Shown one piece after another: positions 51,744-61,409 of a stretch of 64,000 bases of DNA (within the stretch, counting starts at the first letter, position 1; every line of letters starts with the position of its first letter). Made by a program: the position numbers and the translations under genes. Origin of the DNA: VAZQ01 sp045811525 (GTDB lineage: Bacteria; Pseudomonadota; Alphaproteobacteria; Rhizobiales; Xanthobacteraceae); assembly GCA_045811525.1 (NCBI GenBank), contig JBJMTV010000016.1, positions 283,844 through 347,843 on the forward strand. The letters run 5' to 3'. Below the pieces are notes generated by a model. It had not been told where the DNA came from. It ran no database searches and was given only the letters and a program-made list of their open reading frames with translations.

Positions 51744-52039
51744 GGCGGGTTACGGCGCAAGCGCGCGCCTAACCCGCCCTACCGAAGCGCATCAGTCTGG
51801 CCACTCAGAAATTGGCGTAGGGCGGATTAGCGCAGCGTAATCCGCCACCTTGTCGTATGTCGCGAGCGGCGGGTTACGGCGCAAGCGCGCGCCTAACCCG
51901 CCCTACTGACCGCATTAATCGGTTGCTTCAGAAAGCTGGCGTAGGGCGGATTAGCGCAGCGTAATCCGCCACCTTGTCGCTTCAACCGAGCGGCGGTGGC
52001 GAGCGGCGGGTTACGGCGCAAGCGCGCGCCTAACCCGCC
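51744..52039. repeat. Array of five alternating extragenic palindromes (A-B-A-B-A)
   Basis: Three copies of palindrome A (arms GGCGGGTTA / TAACCCGCC around a GC-rich core) lie at 51744-51778, 51868-51902 and 52005-52039. Two copies of palindrome B (arms GGCGGATTA / TAATCCGCC) lie at 51821-51846 and 51945-51970. Linkers are partly duplicated too, for example 'AATCCGCCACCTTGTCG' after B and 'GCGTAGG' before it. The region lies between convergent genes and fits a BIME-like REP array. A and B differ by one arm base and by core. Confidence 0.9.
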
Positions 52040-52050
52040 CTACTGACCGC

Positions 52051-52746
52051 TCAACGCGCCTCGCCATGATAGATGCTGTTCGGCCGCATGTCGGTGGCCG
52101 AGGCAAGCCTGTTGGTCATGTTGTAGAAAGCCGCAACCGAGGCAATGTCCCAGATATCGCGATCGGTGAAGCCGGCGCGGCGCAGCTTCTCGCGGTCCTC
52201 CTCCTCGATTTCCCAGGGCTGCGTGGTGAGCTTGACGGCAAAGTCGAGCATGGCGCGCTGGCGCTTCGGCAACCGGGCGGCGCGGTAGTTCATCACCATC
52301 ATCTCGCCCAGGACAGAGTCACCGAGCTGACGTACCCCGTTGCCGTGAGCGGTGATGCAGTAGAAGCACCGGTTCTGCGATGACACCACCGTCGCGATCA
52401 TTTCAATCTCGAGCTTGGACAGCGTCGCTGCGCTCTGCACGAGTTGCTGGCGATACTCTACAAAGGCCTCGAGCTTGGCATTGTCGAAGGCGAAGGCCTT
52501 CAGCACGTTTGGCACAAAGCCCAGCCGGTCATCGCATTTGGCGAAATAGGCTTGCATCTCCGGCGAGAGCGCGCCGGCGGGAAGGTTGAGCGCCGTGATC
52601 CTCACGTCATCTTCGGCGCCCGGCGGCATGGCTTCATGCGCCGCCGTTCCCGACTTTGCTCCTCCCCGGACAACTGCAGATCGCTTCGTCGCGGCGGGGT
52701 GCTTCTTGGCGGCGACCTTTGCCGCTGCATTTGCGGACTGGGACAC
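52051..52746 (-). CDS. AhpD-like / carboxymuconolactone decarboxylase-family peroxidase-related protein
   Basis: Predicted 231 aa. A low-complexity Lys/Ala-rich N-terminus precedes the core: 'FVPNVLKAFAFDNAKLEAFV', 'LSKLEIEMIATVVSSQNRCF' and 'YCITAHGNGVRQL'. Cys-Phe-Tyr-Cys with a following His is the AhpD-type redox motif. The C-terminal half ('FAVKLTTQPWEIEEEDREKL', 'GFTDRDIWDIASVAAFYNMT') completes two AhpD-like repeats. It probably acts as a peroxidase-like thiol protein or disulfide reductase. Single gene, divergent from the glutamate dehydrogenase. Confidence 0.87.
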   Translation of the reverse strand: MSQSANAAAKVAAKKHPAATKRSAVVRGGAKSGTAAHEAMPPGAEDDVRITALNLPAGALSPEMQAYFAKCDDRLGFVPNVLKAFAFDNAKLEAFVEYRQQLVQSAATLSKLEIEMIATVVSSQNRCFYCITAHGNGVRQLGDSVLGEMMVMNYRAARLPKRQRAMLDFAVKLTTQPWEIEEEDREKLRRAGFTDRDIWDIASVAAFYNMTNRLASATDMRPNSIYHGEAR

Positions 52747-52929
52747 GCGTTCGTCTCCTGCGAATGGGCGATACTGATCCTATACCGATTGCGGGCGAAA
52801 CGATATCGGTTGCGGCCGCCGCACGGTGTCCCACTTTAGCCTCGACGCCACCCCCGCGTTGGGAAAGAGTCATCAAACGGTCTTCCATACGCGGTCTCAT
52901 AAGGCGGACAGCGACAGGCAGGAGAGATC

Positions 52930-55900
52930 ATGGACGCAAGAGCCGGCTCTGGCCCCAGCGAGGAGGAGCATGCTGTCCAGGCGCTCCTCACAGCCGCGGA
53001 TACGATTTTGCGGTCCGAGCATCCCGCAGTGCCGGCAGAGTTCGTTTCCTGTCTGTTCGCGTATGCAGTGCCCGAAGACTTGATGCGGTACGACGCGAGG
53101 CAGCTTGCTGGACTGGCAGCCGCCACCTGGTCGCACCTTGGTAAGCGCGAACCGGGGCGCCCGAGCATCCGTCTTGAAGCTCCGGCGCAGGAGCCGTGCG
53201 CGGGAGCGCGCCGCACGGCATCAGTGCTCGAGGTCATCAACGATGACATGCCGTTCCTCGTGGACTCGGTGCTGGCCGAGCTCGCCGACCATGGGCTCGA
53301 CGTGCATTTTGTCGTGCACCCGGTGTTCACGGTCGAACGCAACGCGGACGGCACCCTCGCCGCGTTCAAAGGCTCGCGACCGCTGGATCATGCGCTGCGC
53401 GAGAGCATCATCCATGTTCATATCGACGCAATTGACGATCCGGCGCAGCGCTCGGCCATCATTGCTGAGCTGGAACAGGTGCTCGCCGACATCCGCGCGT
53501 GTGTGACCGATTGGCCGGAGATGGTGAGGCGGGTGAGCGGCGTTGTCGCCGAGCTCAAGAACCATCCCCCGCCACTTCCCGCCCCCGAGATCAACGAGGC
53601 CGTTTCGTTCCTGGAATGGCTCCTCGCCAATAATTTCACGCTGTTGGGTCTGCGCAATTACGCCTTCAGCGCCGACGCGCACGCGCTCGAGCCGGTGCTG
53701 GAGAGCGGATTGGGGCTCATGCGCAGGGGTCAGGCGGCGGTAGCGCTCTGGGAGGAGCCGCTGACCATCACTCCTGAGATCCGTGCTCTCCTCAGCGAGC
53801 CGACGCTGCTCATGGTGACGAAATCGTCCGTCCGCTCGCGTGTGCATCGCCCCGTCTACATGGACTATGTGGGCGTCAAGCGGTTCGAGGCCGGCGGCAA
53901 GATGATCGGCGAATTCCGCATCGTCGGACTGTTCACCTCCACCGCCTACACACGCTCAACCCGCTCCATTCCCTATCTGCGGCGCAAGGTCGATGCGGTT
54001 CTCGCGCGGGCGAGCTTCGATCCTGACGGGCACTCCGGCAAGGCGCTGGCGAACGTGCTGGAGAACTACCCGCGCGACGAGCTGTTCCAGATTGACGAGG
54101 AGACACTCTATCACTTTGCGTTGGCCATTCTGCAGCTGGACGAACGGCCGCGGGTGCGGGTATTGCCGCGGCGAGACCGGTTCAATCGCTTCATATCGGT
54201 GCTGGTCTATGTGCCGCGCGAGCGCTACGGCAGCGGCGTGCGCCTGAGGATCGGCGAGTACCTTGCCGGCGCATACCACGGGCGCGTGAGCGCATTTTAT
54301 CCGTTCTTCCCGGAAGGGCCGCTCGTGCGCGTGCACTTCGTGATCGGACTTGCCGACGGCGCAACGGCCGAGCCCGACCGCGCCAGCCTGGAACGCGCCA
54401 TAGAGGCGATCGTGCGTACCTGGGCCGACGCTCTCGCCGACGAGCTCGCGCTGTCCTTCGATCCGGCGCGGGCGCGCGAGCTGCGGCGCTGTTATGGCCA
54501 TGCCTTTTCCGAGGGCTATCGCGAGAGCTATCCGCCGGCGACTGCCGTTGCCGATATTCGGGTGATGGAGGGGTTGTCCGCCGCACGCCCGCTCGCCGTC
54601 GACTTTCACCATCGGCCAGGCGACCAGGCCGGCTGTGTCGGGTTGAAAGTTTGGAGCCGCGGTCGGCCCATCGCGCTTTCCGAGCGCGTGCCTGTGCTCG
54701 AGAACATGGGATTCAAGGTGGTGGATGAGCGGACCTATGCGATCGCTCGCCAGGGCTCCGCGTCGGGCACCAGCGAAGATGGCGCCGCAGAGGTCTGGTT
54801 TCACGACATGCTGCTGGAGCGGGCTGATGGCCTCTCCACGGAGCTTCCCGACAAAAAGCAGGCGCTCGAGGCGGCCTTCCTGATGGTGATGGGAGGCGTC
54901 GCGGAGAACGACGGATACAACGCCCTCGTGCTCACCGCACCGCTGATGTGGCGCGAGGTGGCATTGGTGCGCGCGCTCTCGCGTTTTCTTCGGCAGATCC
55001 GGGTCCACTACTCGCAAGACTATATGTGGGCGACGCTGGTGAAGCACGCTTCCATTACCGCCGACATCGTGCGGCTGTTTCACGCCCGCTTCGATCCGCA
55101 TGCCAATCTCTCGCAAGAAGCCCGGGCCGCGCATCAGGCAGAGATTGCGAGTGCTGTTGAAGCAGCTTTGCAGAAGGTCGCGAGCCTCGACGAGGACCGC
55201 ATCCTGCGGCATTTCCTCAATGCCGTGCAGGCGGCACTGCGCACCAACTTCTACCAGCTCGACGCGGCCGGCCAGCCGAAGCAACTGATCGCCATCAAGT
55301 TTGCCAGCCGCAAACTGGAAGGAATGCCGCTGCCCAAACCGCTCTACGAAATTTTTGTGTACTCGCCGCGCGTGGAAGGGGTGCACATGCGCTTCGGCAA
55401 GGTCGCACGCGGTGGCATTCGCTGGTCCGACCGACCACAGGATTTTCGCACCGAGGTTCTCGGCCTGGTCAAGGCGCAGCAGGTCAAGAATGCGGTCATC
55501 GTGCCGGTCGGAGCGAAGGGGGGCTTCGTGCCGAAACTGCTGCCGGGCATGATCGCGCGTGGCGCAGGGCGGGACGCAATCCAGGCGGAAGGCACGGCAA
55601 CGTACAAATTGTTCATCGCCACGCTCCTCGAGCTGACCGACAATCTGCACGGGGCAGCCGTCATTCCCCCCGATCAGGTGGTGCGCTATGACGACGATGA
55701 CCCCTACCTCGTGGTCGCCGCTGACAAAGGCACTGCGACTTTTTCCGACCTCGCCAACGACATTGCCGACGAGCACGGCTACTGGATGAGCGACGCGTTC
55801 GCATCCGGCGGATCGGCCGGTTACGACCACAAGAAGATGGGGATTACTGCACGCGGCGCGTGGGAATCCGTCAAACGTCACTTCCGCGAGATGGACGTCG

Positions 55901-57804
55901 ACATTCGCAAGGTCCCGTTCACAGTCGTGGGAGTGGGCGACATGTCGGGCGACGTCTTCGGCAACGGCATGTTGCGCGAGCGGACGATCAAGCTCGTGGC
56001 CGCATTCGATCACCGCGACATTTTCATCGACCCGAGCCCGGACGTGGAGAGAAGCTTTGCCGAACGTGAGCGCCTGTTCAATTTGCCACGCTCGAGCTGG
56101 CAGGATTACGACAAGGGCCTAATCTCGCCGGGCGGCGGCGTGTTTCCACGTGCCCTGAAGGAGATTGCGCTCTCGACGCAGGCGCAGGCTGCGCTCGGCT
56201 TTGAGCGCGCGAACGCGACCCCGCAAGAGGTCATGACTGCGATCCTCAAGGCACCGGTCGACCTCCTGTTCTTTGGCGGGATAGGCACCTACGTGCGCTC
56301 TTCGGCGGAGAGCGATGATGCCGTGGGCGACCGCGCCAATGACGGCATTCGCATCAGCGGCAAGGATCTGCGGGCGAAGGTGGTCGGAGAAGGCGCCAAT
56401 CTGGGGATGACCCAGCGCGGGCGGGTCGAGGCTGCGTTGCATGCGGTCAAGCTCAACACCGATGCCATCGATAATTCCGCCGGCGTCAACACGTCGGATG
56501 TCGAGGTAAACCTGAAGATTGCGCTGATGCCGCCGCTGCGAGACGGAAGGTTGACGCGCGAGGGGCGCAACGCCCTGCTTGCTGAGATGACGGACGACGT
56601 GGCGGAGCTGGTGCTGCGTAACAATTATCAGCAAAGCTTGGCTCTCTCGCTCGCCGAGCGCAGGGCGCTCGAGGACTTCGGGTTTCAGCAGCGGCTTATG
56701 CAGGTTCTGGAGCGGCGCGGCGAGCTCGACCGCGCAGTGGAATTCCTGCCTGACGAGAGCGAGCTTGCGGAGCGCCGGCGACGTTCCCAGGCGCTGACGC
56801 GGCCTGAAATCGCAGTGTTGCTCGCCTATGCCAAGCTCTCGCTGTTTGCCGACCTACTCAATTCAAGCGTGCCGGACGACGCCTATATGCGGCGAGACCT
56901 GCTGCGCTACTTTCCGGCCGCGATTGCCCAGCGCTTCCCTGATGCGCTCGAGCAGCACCGTCTGCGCCGCGAGATTGTCGCCACTCAGCTGACCAACTCG
57001 ATGATCAATCGCGGCGGCGCCACCTTGCTCGTGCGCATTGCTGACCAGACCGGGGCTTCATCGGCTGCGATTGCCGCTGCGTTTGCAACGGTGCGGGGCA
57101 GCTATGACATGATCGGTCTCAACTCGGAGATCGATGCGCTCGATAACAAGATCACCGGCACCCTGCAGCTTGGCCTCTACCAGGAGGTGCAGGACCTGCT
57201 GCTCGACCGATTGGTGTGGTTCCTGCGCAATGTCGATCTCACGCAAGGGCTCGAGGGCATAGTGGCCCATTATCGTGAGGGCATCGCGGCGGTCGCAGCG
57301 GCGTTGGATGGCGCGTTGCCGGAAGGAGCGGCAGCATTGCGCAAGGCTCGCACGGCCGAGCTCGTAAGGAACGGCGTGCCCGAGCCTCTGGCCCGCCGCA
57401 TTGCCACTTTGCCGGTTCTCGCCAGTGCGCCCGATATCGTTCTGGTATGCGAGCGGAGCGGCCAGAGCGTGACGGCTGTCACAGCCACCTATTTCGCGAC
57501 CGAGGCATTCTTCCGGGTCGACCAGATCCTCAGCGCCGCCCGCGGCATCGTCATCGCCGATTATTTCGACCGTCTCGCGCTCGACCGGGCGCTCGATTCC
57601 ATCGGCGATGCGGAGCGCCGGCTCACCGCCGCGATGGCGGGAAATGGCGTTGCCGGGAGCGCCGCGGTCGAAGCCTGGGTGCGTCCGCGACACGCCGAGG
57701 TGGAACGCATCCGCATGTCGGTGACCGAGATCGCCAATTCCGGGCTGACGCTCTCGAAGCTCTCCGTCGCAGCAAGCCTGCTGGGCGACCTGGTGAAGAA
57801 CTAA
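52930..57804 (+). CDS. gdhB: NAD-specific glutamate dehydrogenase, large (about 180 kDa) type
   Basis: Predicted 1624 aa, the known size of the bacterial large NAD-GDH. The N-terminal third has ACT-like regulatory segments ('DDMPFLVDSVLAELADHGLD'). The catalytic core begins around residue 820 ('GKVARGGIRWSDRPQDFRTE') with 'VPVGAKGGFVPK' near 863, where the family keeps a lysine, then the Rossmann part ('VVGVGDMSGDVFGNGML'). The long C-terminal domain ends 'SKLSVAASLLGDLVKN'. It oxidatively deaminates glutamate to 2-oxoglutarate. It is monocistronic and convergent with purH. The symbol follows the Pseudomonas/Azospirillum usage and is not universal. Confidence 0.97.
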   Translation: MDARAGSGPSEEEHAVQALLTAADTILRSEHPAVPAEFVSCLFAYAVPEDLMRYDARQLAGLAAATWSHLGKREPGRPSIRLEAPAQEPCAGARRTASVLEVINDDMPFLVDSVLAELADHGLDVHFVVHPVFTVERNADGTLAAFKGSRPLDHALRESIIHVHIDAIDDPAQRSAIIAELEQVLADIRACVTDWPEMVRRVSGVVAELKNHPPPLPAPEINEAVSFLEWLLANNFTLLGLRNYAFSADAHALEPVLESGLGLMRRGQAAVALWEEPLTITPEIRALLSEPTLLMVTKSSVRSRVHRPVYMDYVGVKRFEAGGKMIGEFRIVGLFTSTAYTRSTRSIPYLRRKVDAVLARASFDPDGHSGKALANVLENYPRDELFQIDEETLYHFALAILQLDERPRVRVLPRRDRFNRFISVLVYVPRERYGSGVRLRIGEYLAGAYHGRVSAFYPFFPEGPLVRVHFVIGLADGATAEPDRASLERAIEAIVRTWADALADELALSFDPARARELRRCYGHAFSEGYRESYPPATAVADIRVMEGLSAARPLAVDFHHRPGDQAGCVGLKVWSRGRPIALSERVPVLENMGFKVVDERTYAIARQGSASGTSEDGAAEVWFHDMLLERADGLSTELPDKKQALEAAFLMVMGGVAENDGYNALVLTAPLMWREVALVRALSRFLRQIRVHYSQDYMWATLVKHASITADIVRLFHARFDPHANLSQEARAAHQAEIASAVEAALQKVASLDEDRILRHFLNAVQAALRTNFYQLDAAGQPKQLIAIKFASRKLEGMPLPKPLYEIFVYSPRVEGVHMRFGKVARGGIRWSDRPQDFRTEVLGLVKAQQVKNAVIVPVGAKGGFVPKLLPGMIARGAGRDAIQAEGTATYKLFIATLLELTDNLHGAAVIPPDQVVRYDDDDPYLVVAADKGTATFSDLANDIADEHGYWMSDAFASGGSAGYDHKKMGITARGAWESVKRHFREMDVDIRKVPFTVVGVGDMSGDVFGNGMLRERTIKLVAAFDHRDIFIDPSPDVERSFAERERLFNLPRSSWQDYDKGLISPGGGVFPRALKEIALSTQAQAALGFERANATPQEVMTAILKAPVDLLFFGGIGTYVRSSAESDDAVGDRANDGIRISGKDLRAKVVGEGANLGMTQRGRVEAALHAVKLNTDAIDNSAGVNTSDVEVNLKIALMPPLRDGRLTREGRNALLAEMTDDVAELVLRNNYQQSLALSLAERRALEDFGFQQRLMQVLERRGELDRAVEFLPDESELAERRRRSQALTRPEIAVLLAYAKLSLFADLLNSSVPDDAYMRRDLLRYFPAAIAQRFPDALEQHRLRREIVATQLTNSMINRGGATLLVRIADQTGASSAAIAAAFATVRGSYDMIGLNSEIDALDNKITGTLQLGLYQEVQDLLLDRLVWFLRNVDLTQGLEGIVAHYREGIAAVAAALDGALPEGAAALRKARTAELVRNGVPEPLARRIATLPVLASAPDIVLVCERSGQSVTAVTATYFATEAFFRVDQILSAARGIVIADYFDRLALDRALDSIGDAERRLTAAMAGNGVAGSAAVEAWVRPRHAEVERIRMSVTEIANSGLTLSKLSVAASLLGDLVKN

Positions 57805-57843
57805 ACTGGTTTTGGAAGGCTGGGACAGACCGAGGCGACAGCA

Positions 57844-59433
57844 TCAATGGCGGAAGTGCCGCATGCCGGTGAACACCATGGCGATGCCGTGCTCGTCAGC
57901 AGCTTTGATCACCTCGTCGTCACGCACTGAGCCGCCGGGCTGAATCACAGCCGTAGCACCAGCCTCGATCGCCACCAAAAGACCGTCCGCGAATGGAAAG
58001 AAAGCGTCGGACGCAACCACCGAGCCCTTGGTCAGCGGCTCCGCCAGGCCGGCAGACTGAGCGGCATCTCGCGCCTTGCTGGCGGCGATACGCGCAGAAT
58101 CTATGCGGCTCATTTGCCCGGCTCCGATGCCCACGGTCGCACAATCGCGGGCATAAATGATGGTGTTGGACTTCACGTGCTTGGCCACTCGAAAGGCAAA
58201 GGCAAGGTCGCGCAGCTCCGCATTGGTCGGCGCTCGCCTGGTCACCACCTTGAGCACCATGTCATCAATCACGGCATTGTCGCGCGACTGCACCAGCATA
58301 CCCCCGGCGACTGATTTCATGGTGAGACCAGGAGCACGCGGATCTGGCAGCCCGGCCGTGAGAAGAAGCCGCAGATTCTTCTTGGCCGCGACCAGAGCAA
58401 TGGCCTCGTCACTCGCGTCCGGAGCGATGATCACCTCGGTAAAAATTTCGGTGATGGCGCGCGCGGCTTCGGCGTCGAGCGACTGGTTTATGGCGACGAT
58501 ACCGCCGAAGGCGGAAACCGGATCACAGGCGAACGCCCTACGGTAGGCGTCGAGCACGCTTGTGCCCTCGGCCACTCCACAGGGGTTGGCATGCTTGATG
58601 ATGGCACAGGCGGCCGTGCGGCGCGGGTCGAACTCGGCCACGCATTCAAAGGCTGCGTCAGTATCGTTGATGTTGTTGTAGGAAAGCTGTCTGCCCTGCA
58701 GCTGGCGCGCAGTGGCGACTCCCGGGCGCTTTTCAGGAGTGCGATAGAACGCCGCGCGCTGGTGCGGGTTCTCGCCGTAGCGCAGTGTCTCCAGCAGGTG
58801 CCCGCCAAACACCCGATAGGCAGGCGCGGCGTCGTCCGTCTGATCGGCCAACCAGTTGGAAATGGCCGCATCATACGCTGCAGTCCGTGCATAGGCCTTC
58901 GCGGCAAGCCTGCGGCGCAGCGCCAGCGTCGTCGCACCATTGTGTCGCTCGAGCTCGGCGAGCACCGCGTCGTAGTCATCGGCATCGAGCACAACCGTCA
59001 CATCGCCGTGATTCTTTGCGGCAGCGCGGATCATGGCCGGACCGCCGATATCGATGTTCGCGATGCAATCGCCGAAAGCGGCACCCTTGGTGACAGTGGC
59101 CTCGAAGGGATAGAGATTGACCACGATCAGGTCGATCGGGACGATGCCGTGTGCTCGCATGGCCGCCGCGTGCTCCTCGTTGGCACGGATGGCCAACAGC
59201 GCGCCGTGCACGTTGGGGTGCAGTGTTTTCACGCGTCCGTCCATCATTTCGGGAAAGCCGGTGAGCTCGGACACATCACGCACGGTAAGCCCAGCATCGG
59301 TCAGCGCCTTGCGAGTGCCGCCGGTCGAGACAAGCTCAACGCCATGTGCCGCAAGCGCGCGCGCGAAGCCGACAAGTCCGCTCTTGTCGGACACCGAGAG
59401 CAGCGCGCGAAAAGCGCGGCGAAGGTCAGTCAT
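57844..59433 (-). CDS. purH: Bifunctional AICAR transformylase / IMP cyclohydrolase
   Basis: Predicted 529 aa from ATG 59433. The N-terminal methylglyoxal synthase-like domain performs the IMP cyclohydrolase step ('LLSVSDKSGLVGFARALAA', 'GRVKTLHPNVHGALL', 'VVNLYPFEATV', 'IDIGGPAMIRAAAKNH'). The C-terminal domain transfers formyl from 10-formyl-THF ('YGENPHQRAAFYR', 'CAIIKHANPCGVAEG', 'SDAFFPFADGL'). These are the last two steps of de novo IMP synthesis; folD, which supplies the formyl donor, lies at 9.8-10.7 kb. A CTAG repeat sits directly before the start codon, so the ribosome site and leader overlap that repeat. Confidence 0.98.
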   Translation of the reverse strand: MTDLRRAFRALLSVSDKSGLVGFARALAAHGVELVSTGGTRKALTDAGLTVRDVSELTGFPEMMDGRVKTLHPNVHGALLAIRANEEHAAAMRAHGIVPIDLIVVNLYPFEATVTKGAAFGDCIANIDIGGPAMIRAAAKNHGDVTVVLDADDYDAVLAELERHNGATTLALRRRLAAKAYARTAAYDAAISNWLADQTDDAAPAYRVFGGHLLETLRYGENPHQRAAFYRTPEKRPGVATARQLQGRQLSYNNINDTDAAFECVAEFDPRRTAACAIIKHANPCGVAEGTSVLDAYRRAFACDPVSAFGGIVAINQSLDAEAARAITEIFTEVIIAPDASDEAIALVAAKKNLRLLLTAGLPDPRAPGLTMKSVAGGMLVQSRDNAVIDDMVLKVVTRRAPTNAELRDLAFAFRVAKHVKSNTIIYARDCATVGIGAGQMSRIDSARIAASKARDAAQSAGLAEPLTKGSVVASDAFFPFADGLLVAIEAGATAVIQPGGSVRDDEVIKAADEHGIAMVFTGMRHFRH

Positions 59434-59435
59434 GC

Positions 59436-59464
59436 CTAGTGTCCCGATTCCGAACTTCGGTTCC
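59436..59464. repeat. CTAG repeat, copy 4 (single arm) upstream of purH
   Basis: Begins two bases from the purH start codon: CTAGTGTCCCGATTCCGAAC followed by TTCGGTTCC. It matches the left arm of copy 1 at 3087 for its first 19 bases. No second arm follows. In the purH direction the repeat occupies the place where a Shine-Dalgarno sequence should be. Confidence 0.75.
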
Positions 59465-59487
59465 GTAGAGCAATGGCTTGAGCGCAT

Positions 59488-61251
59488 CTACCAGGGCAGT
59501 TGCGGATCCTCACTGCGGCCGCGCCGGCCGCCAGCCGGGCTCGGGGGCTGATGGGAGAAACCAAACGTCCACTGGACGTGCATGACTTTTCGCGCGCGCC
59601 CGTAGAGGACGATCTGCACCGTGCGGCGTGGCCCGTCCGGGCCTGCAAGGTAGACGCTCTCCTCAATGTCGACCCGATCCTCGTAGGCATTGAAGCTCCA
59701 GACATCCTTATTCGGCATCAGCAGCATGGCGCTATGGCCGTCCGCGAGCCGATTGGCCTTGATGGACGGATGCAGGTGGAAGCGGATCGCGAACTGATCA
59801 CGGCCGGCCGGCACACTGTCGCCTTGCGCCGGGGTAAACACGTCCTCGCCATCGAGCCGCTGCCCATCACTCGCCAACAGCAGCACACGCTGGTGGATCA
59901 CGTTGAACGTCTCGGCGTAGCCATCGTGTGACGTGCGCAGGAGGAGGCCGTCCTGACGCTCCTCACGCGCAACCGTGATCTCGCGCGGGCCGCCCACCAT
60001 CGGAGTCCCGGACAGCATGTGCTTGATGGCGCCCGAGTCGATGAAACGACAAGACGACGTATCATTGAGTGTGGCGGTCGAGTGCGCAGCCGTGGCGCGC
60101 GCCACTTGCCGCCAGCTTTCGCGGCTGGTGACAGTGAGACCACAGTTCACCACGATGCGGTTCTGGCGGGCGGAAAACTCAAACGACAGGCAGCCGGCAT
60201 GTCCCTCCTGGCTCACGGCGATTGGCGGCACGCGGCCGGTATCCATGACCACCAGGGAGCCTCCCGCTTCGAGGCGCTGATAGCCGGAATGCGGTGCATT
60301 CGCCAATGGTGCGCCGCGCGCGTCGTCATAAGCAAGGATGGTGGTCAGCAGGTCTGTCCGGGTCGGTCCCATGCCGTTGAACAAGGCAAAATTTCCGTCG
60401 CCATGGCGGAAGAACCGCAGCATCGGCATCATGCGGTCGACGGCGTTGAGCAGCGCCGGTGGCGGCGCCAGATTGCGGGCCGTGAAGGCGGTGCGCAGCG
60501 GCAGCAGGTCGACGAGAAGCTCAATCAACGCTCCGGGATTGCGGCTGATGTGACCGCCGTCGGGAAGGATCTGCCGCACCAGCTCGTCGCTGAGCCGCTT
60601 GGTGGCTGAGCGGATCTGGCGCTGCTGCCCGGCCATGCACAGCGAAGCAAACATGAGCGCAATCGCCGCCTGCAGGCGCGGCACGCCGTCGCGCGCCTCG
60701 GCCGCGCTGTGGCGAAGATGCCGGACCTGTCGCGTCAGGCTGCGCAGAAAACGGCGATAGAATCGTGCGTCGGAATCGTCGAGCACGAGTGGTGCCTGGC
60801 TCAGCCACGACATGACCCGGCGCGCCACCACGTCGGGACGCCACGCCAGGGCGTCGCTCGCGCTGTTGAGCGAAATCCACTCGTCGACGAGTGAGCGGGC
60901 ATTGGCGCGCGTAATGGCAGAATCGGCGGCACGCAGATGCCGCAGCCAGCCGAAGCCGAGCAAGGACACGGTCCAGTCCTCGGATGGGGCTCCAACCTCA
61001 AACGGCGAACGCGCGTCGCACACCACAACCTTCCCGGCGAACACGAAGCGACCGGCATAGATTTCTGTGGCGCGCGTGGCGTCGGCAGTGCGCAGATCCT
61101 GCGGCGCCATCACCAGGCGGTCGGCCTTGCCGAAGGAGAACGGCCAGCACACGACAGGATGCGTGACCACACGGCCGATCGCCCCGCGAAACAAGCCGCG
61201 CGCGACGAACACGGACAGTCTGGTATGTTCCGCGACCGAAACGCGCGACAT
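59488..61251 (-). CDS. Heparinase II/III family protein
   Basis: Predicted 587 aa from ATG 61251 with GGGAG upstream. An alpha-helical toroid region ('FLRSLTRQVRHLRHSAAEAR', 'GGHISRNPGALIELLVDLLP') is followed by the heparinase II/III-like beta-sandwich domain ('GYQRLEAGGSLVVMDTGRVP', 'HAGCLSFEFSARQNRIVVNC', 'FAIRFHLHPSIKANRLADGH'). Alphaproteobacterial members next to purH and rsmB are conserved but their polysaccharide substrate is not known. No signal peptide is evident, which is odd for a lyase acting outside the cell. Confidence 0.85.
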   Translation of the reverse strand: MSRVSVAEHTRLSVFVARGLFRGAIGRVVTHPVVCWPFSFGKADRLVMAPQDLRTADATRATEIYAGRFVFAGKVVVCDARSPFEVGAPSEDWTVSLLGFGWLRHLRAADSAITRANARSLVDEWISLNSASDALAWRPDVVARRVMSWLSQAPLVLDDSDARFYRRFLRSLTRQVRHLRHSAAEARDGVPRLQAAIALMFASLCMAGQQRQIRSATKRLSDELVRQILPDGGHISRNPGALIELLVDLLPLRTAFTARNLAPPPALLNAVDRMMPMLRFFRHGDGNFALFNGMGPTRTDLLTTILAYDDARGAPLANAPHSGYQRLEAGGSLVVMDTGRVPPIAVSQEGHAGCLSFEFSARQNRIVVNCGLTVTSRESWRQVARATAAHSTATLNDTSSCRFIDSGAIKHMLSGTPMVGGPREITVAREERQDGLLLRTSHDGYAETFNVIHQRVLLLASDGQRLDGEDVFTPAQGDSVPAGRDQFAIRFHLHPSIKANRLADGHSAMLLMPNKDVWSFNAYEDRVDIEESVYLAGPDGPRRTVQIVLYGRARKVMHVQWTFGFSHQPPSPAGGRRGRSEDPQLPW

Positions 61252-61409
61252 CGAGCGTTGGCTCCCTGCTGGCCGGTGGGTCCGCCGTACCATCCGGATA
61301 CGATGTACTAACCGACCCCGTGCCCGCGAAATGGGCTGAGCTCGGAACGCCGACCCCGCGAGCGCGAAGATAGCGAACCGCTGGCTCCGGGCCAACCGAT
61401 GTAACCCGT

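Noticed and set aside
51744..52039. A CRISPR array
   Set aside because: Repeats are palindromes of two variants with unequal and partly duplicated linkers, no cas genes, and spacers are not unique.
53956..56013. A 685-residue open frame antisense to the NAD-glutamate dehydrogenase gene
   Set aside because: It lies wholly opposite a clear large enzyme, has no family motif, and reflects the high GC content with its long antisense open frames.
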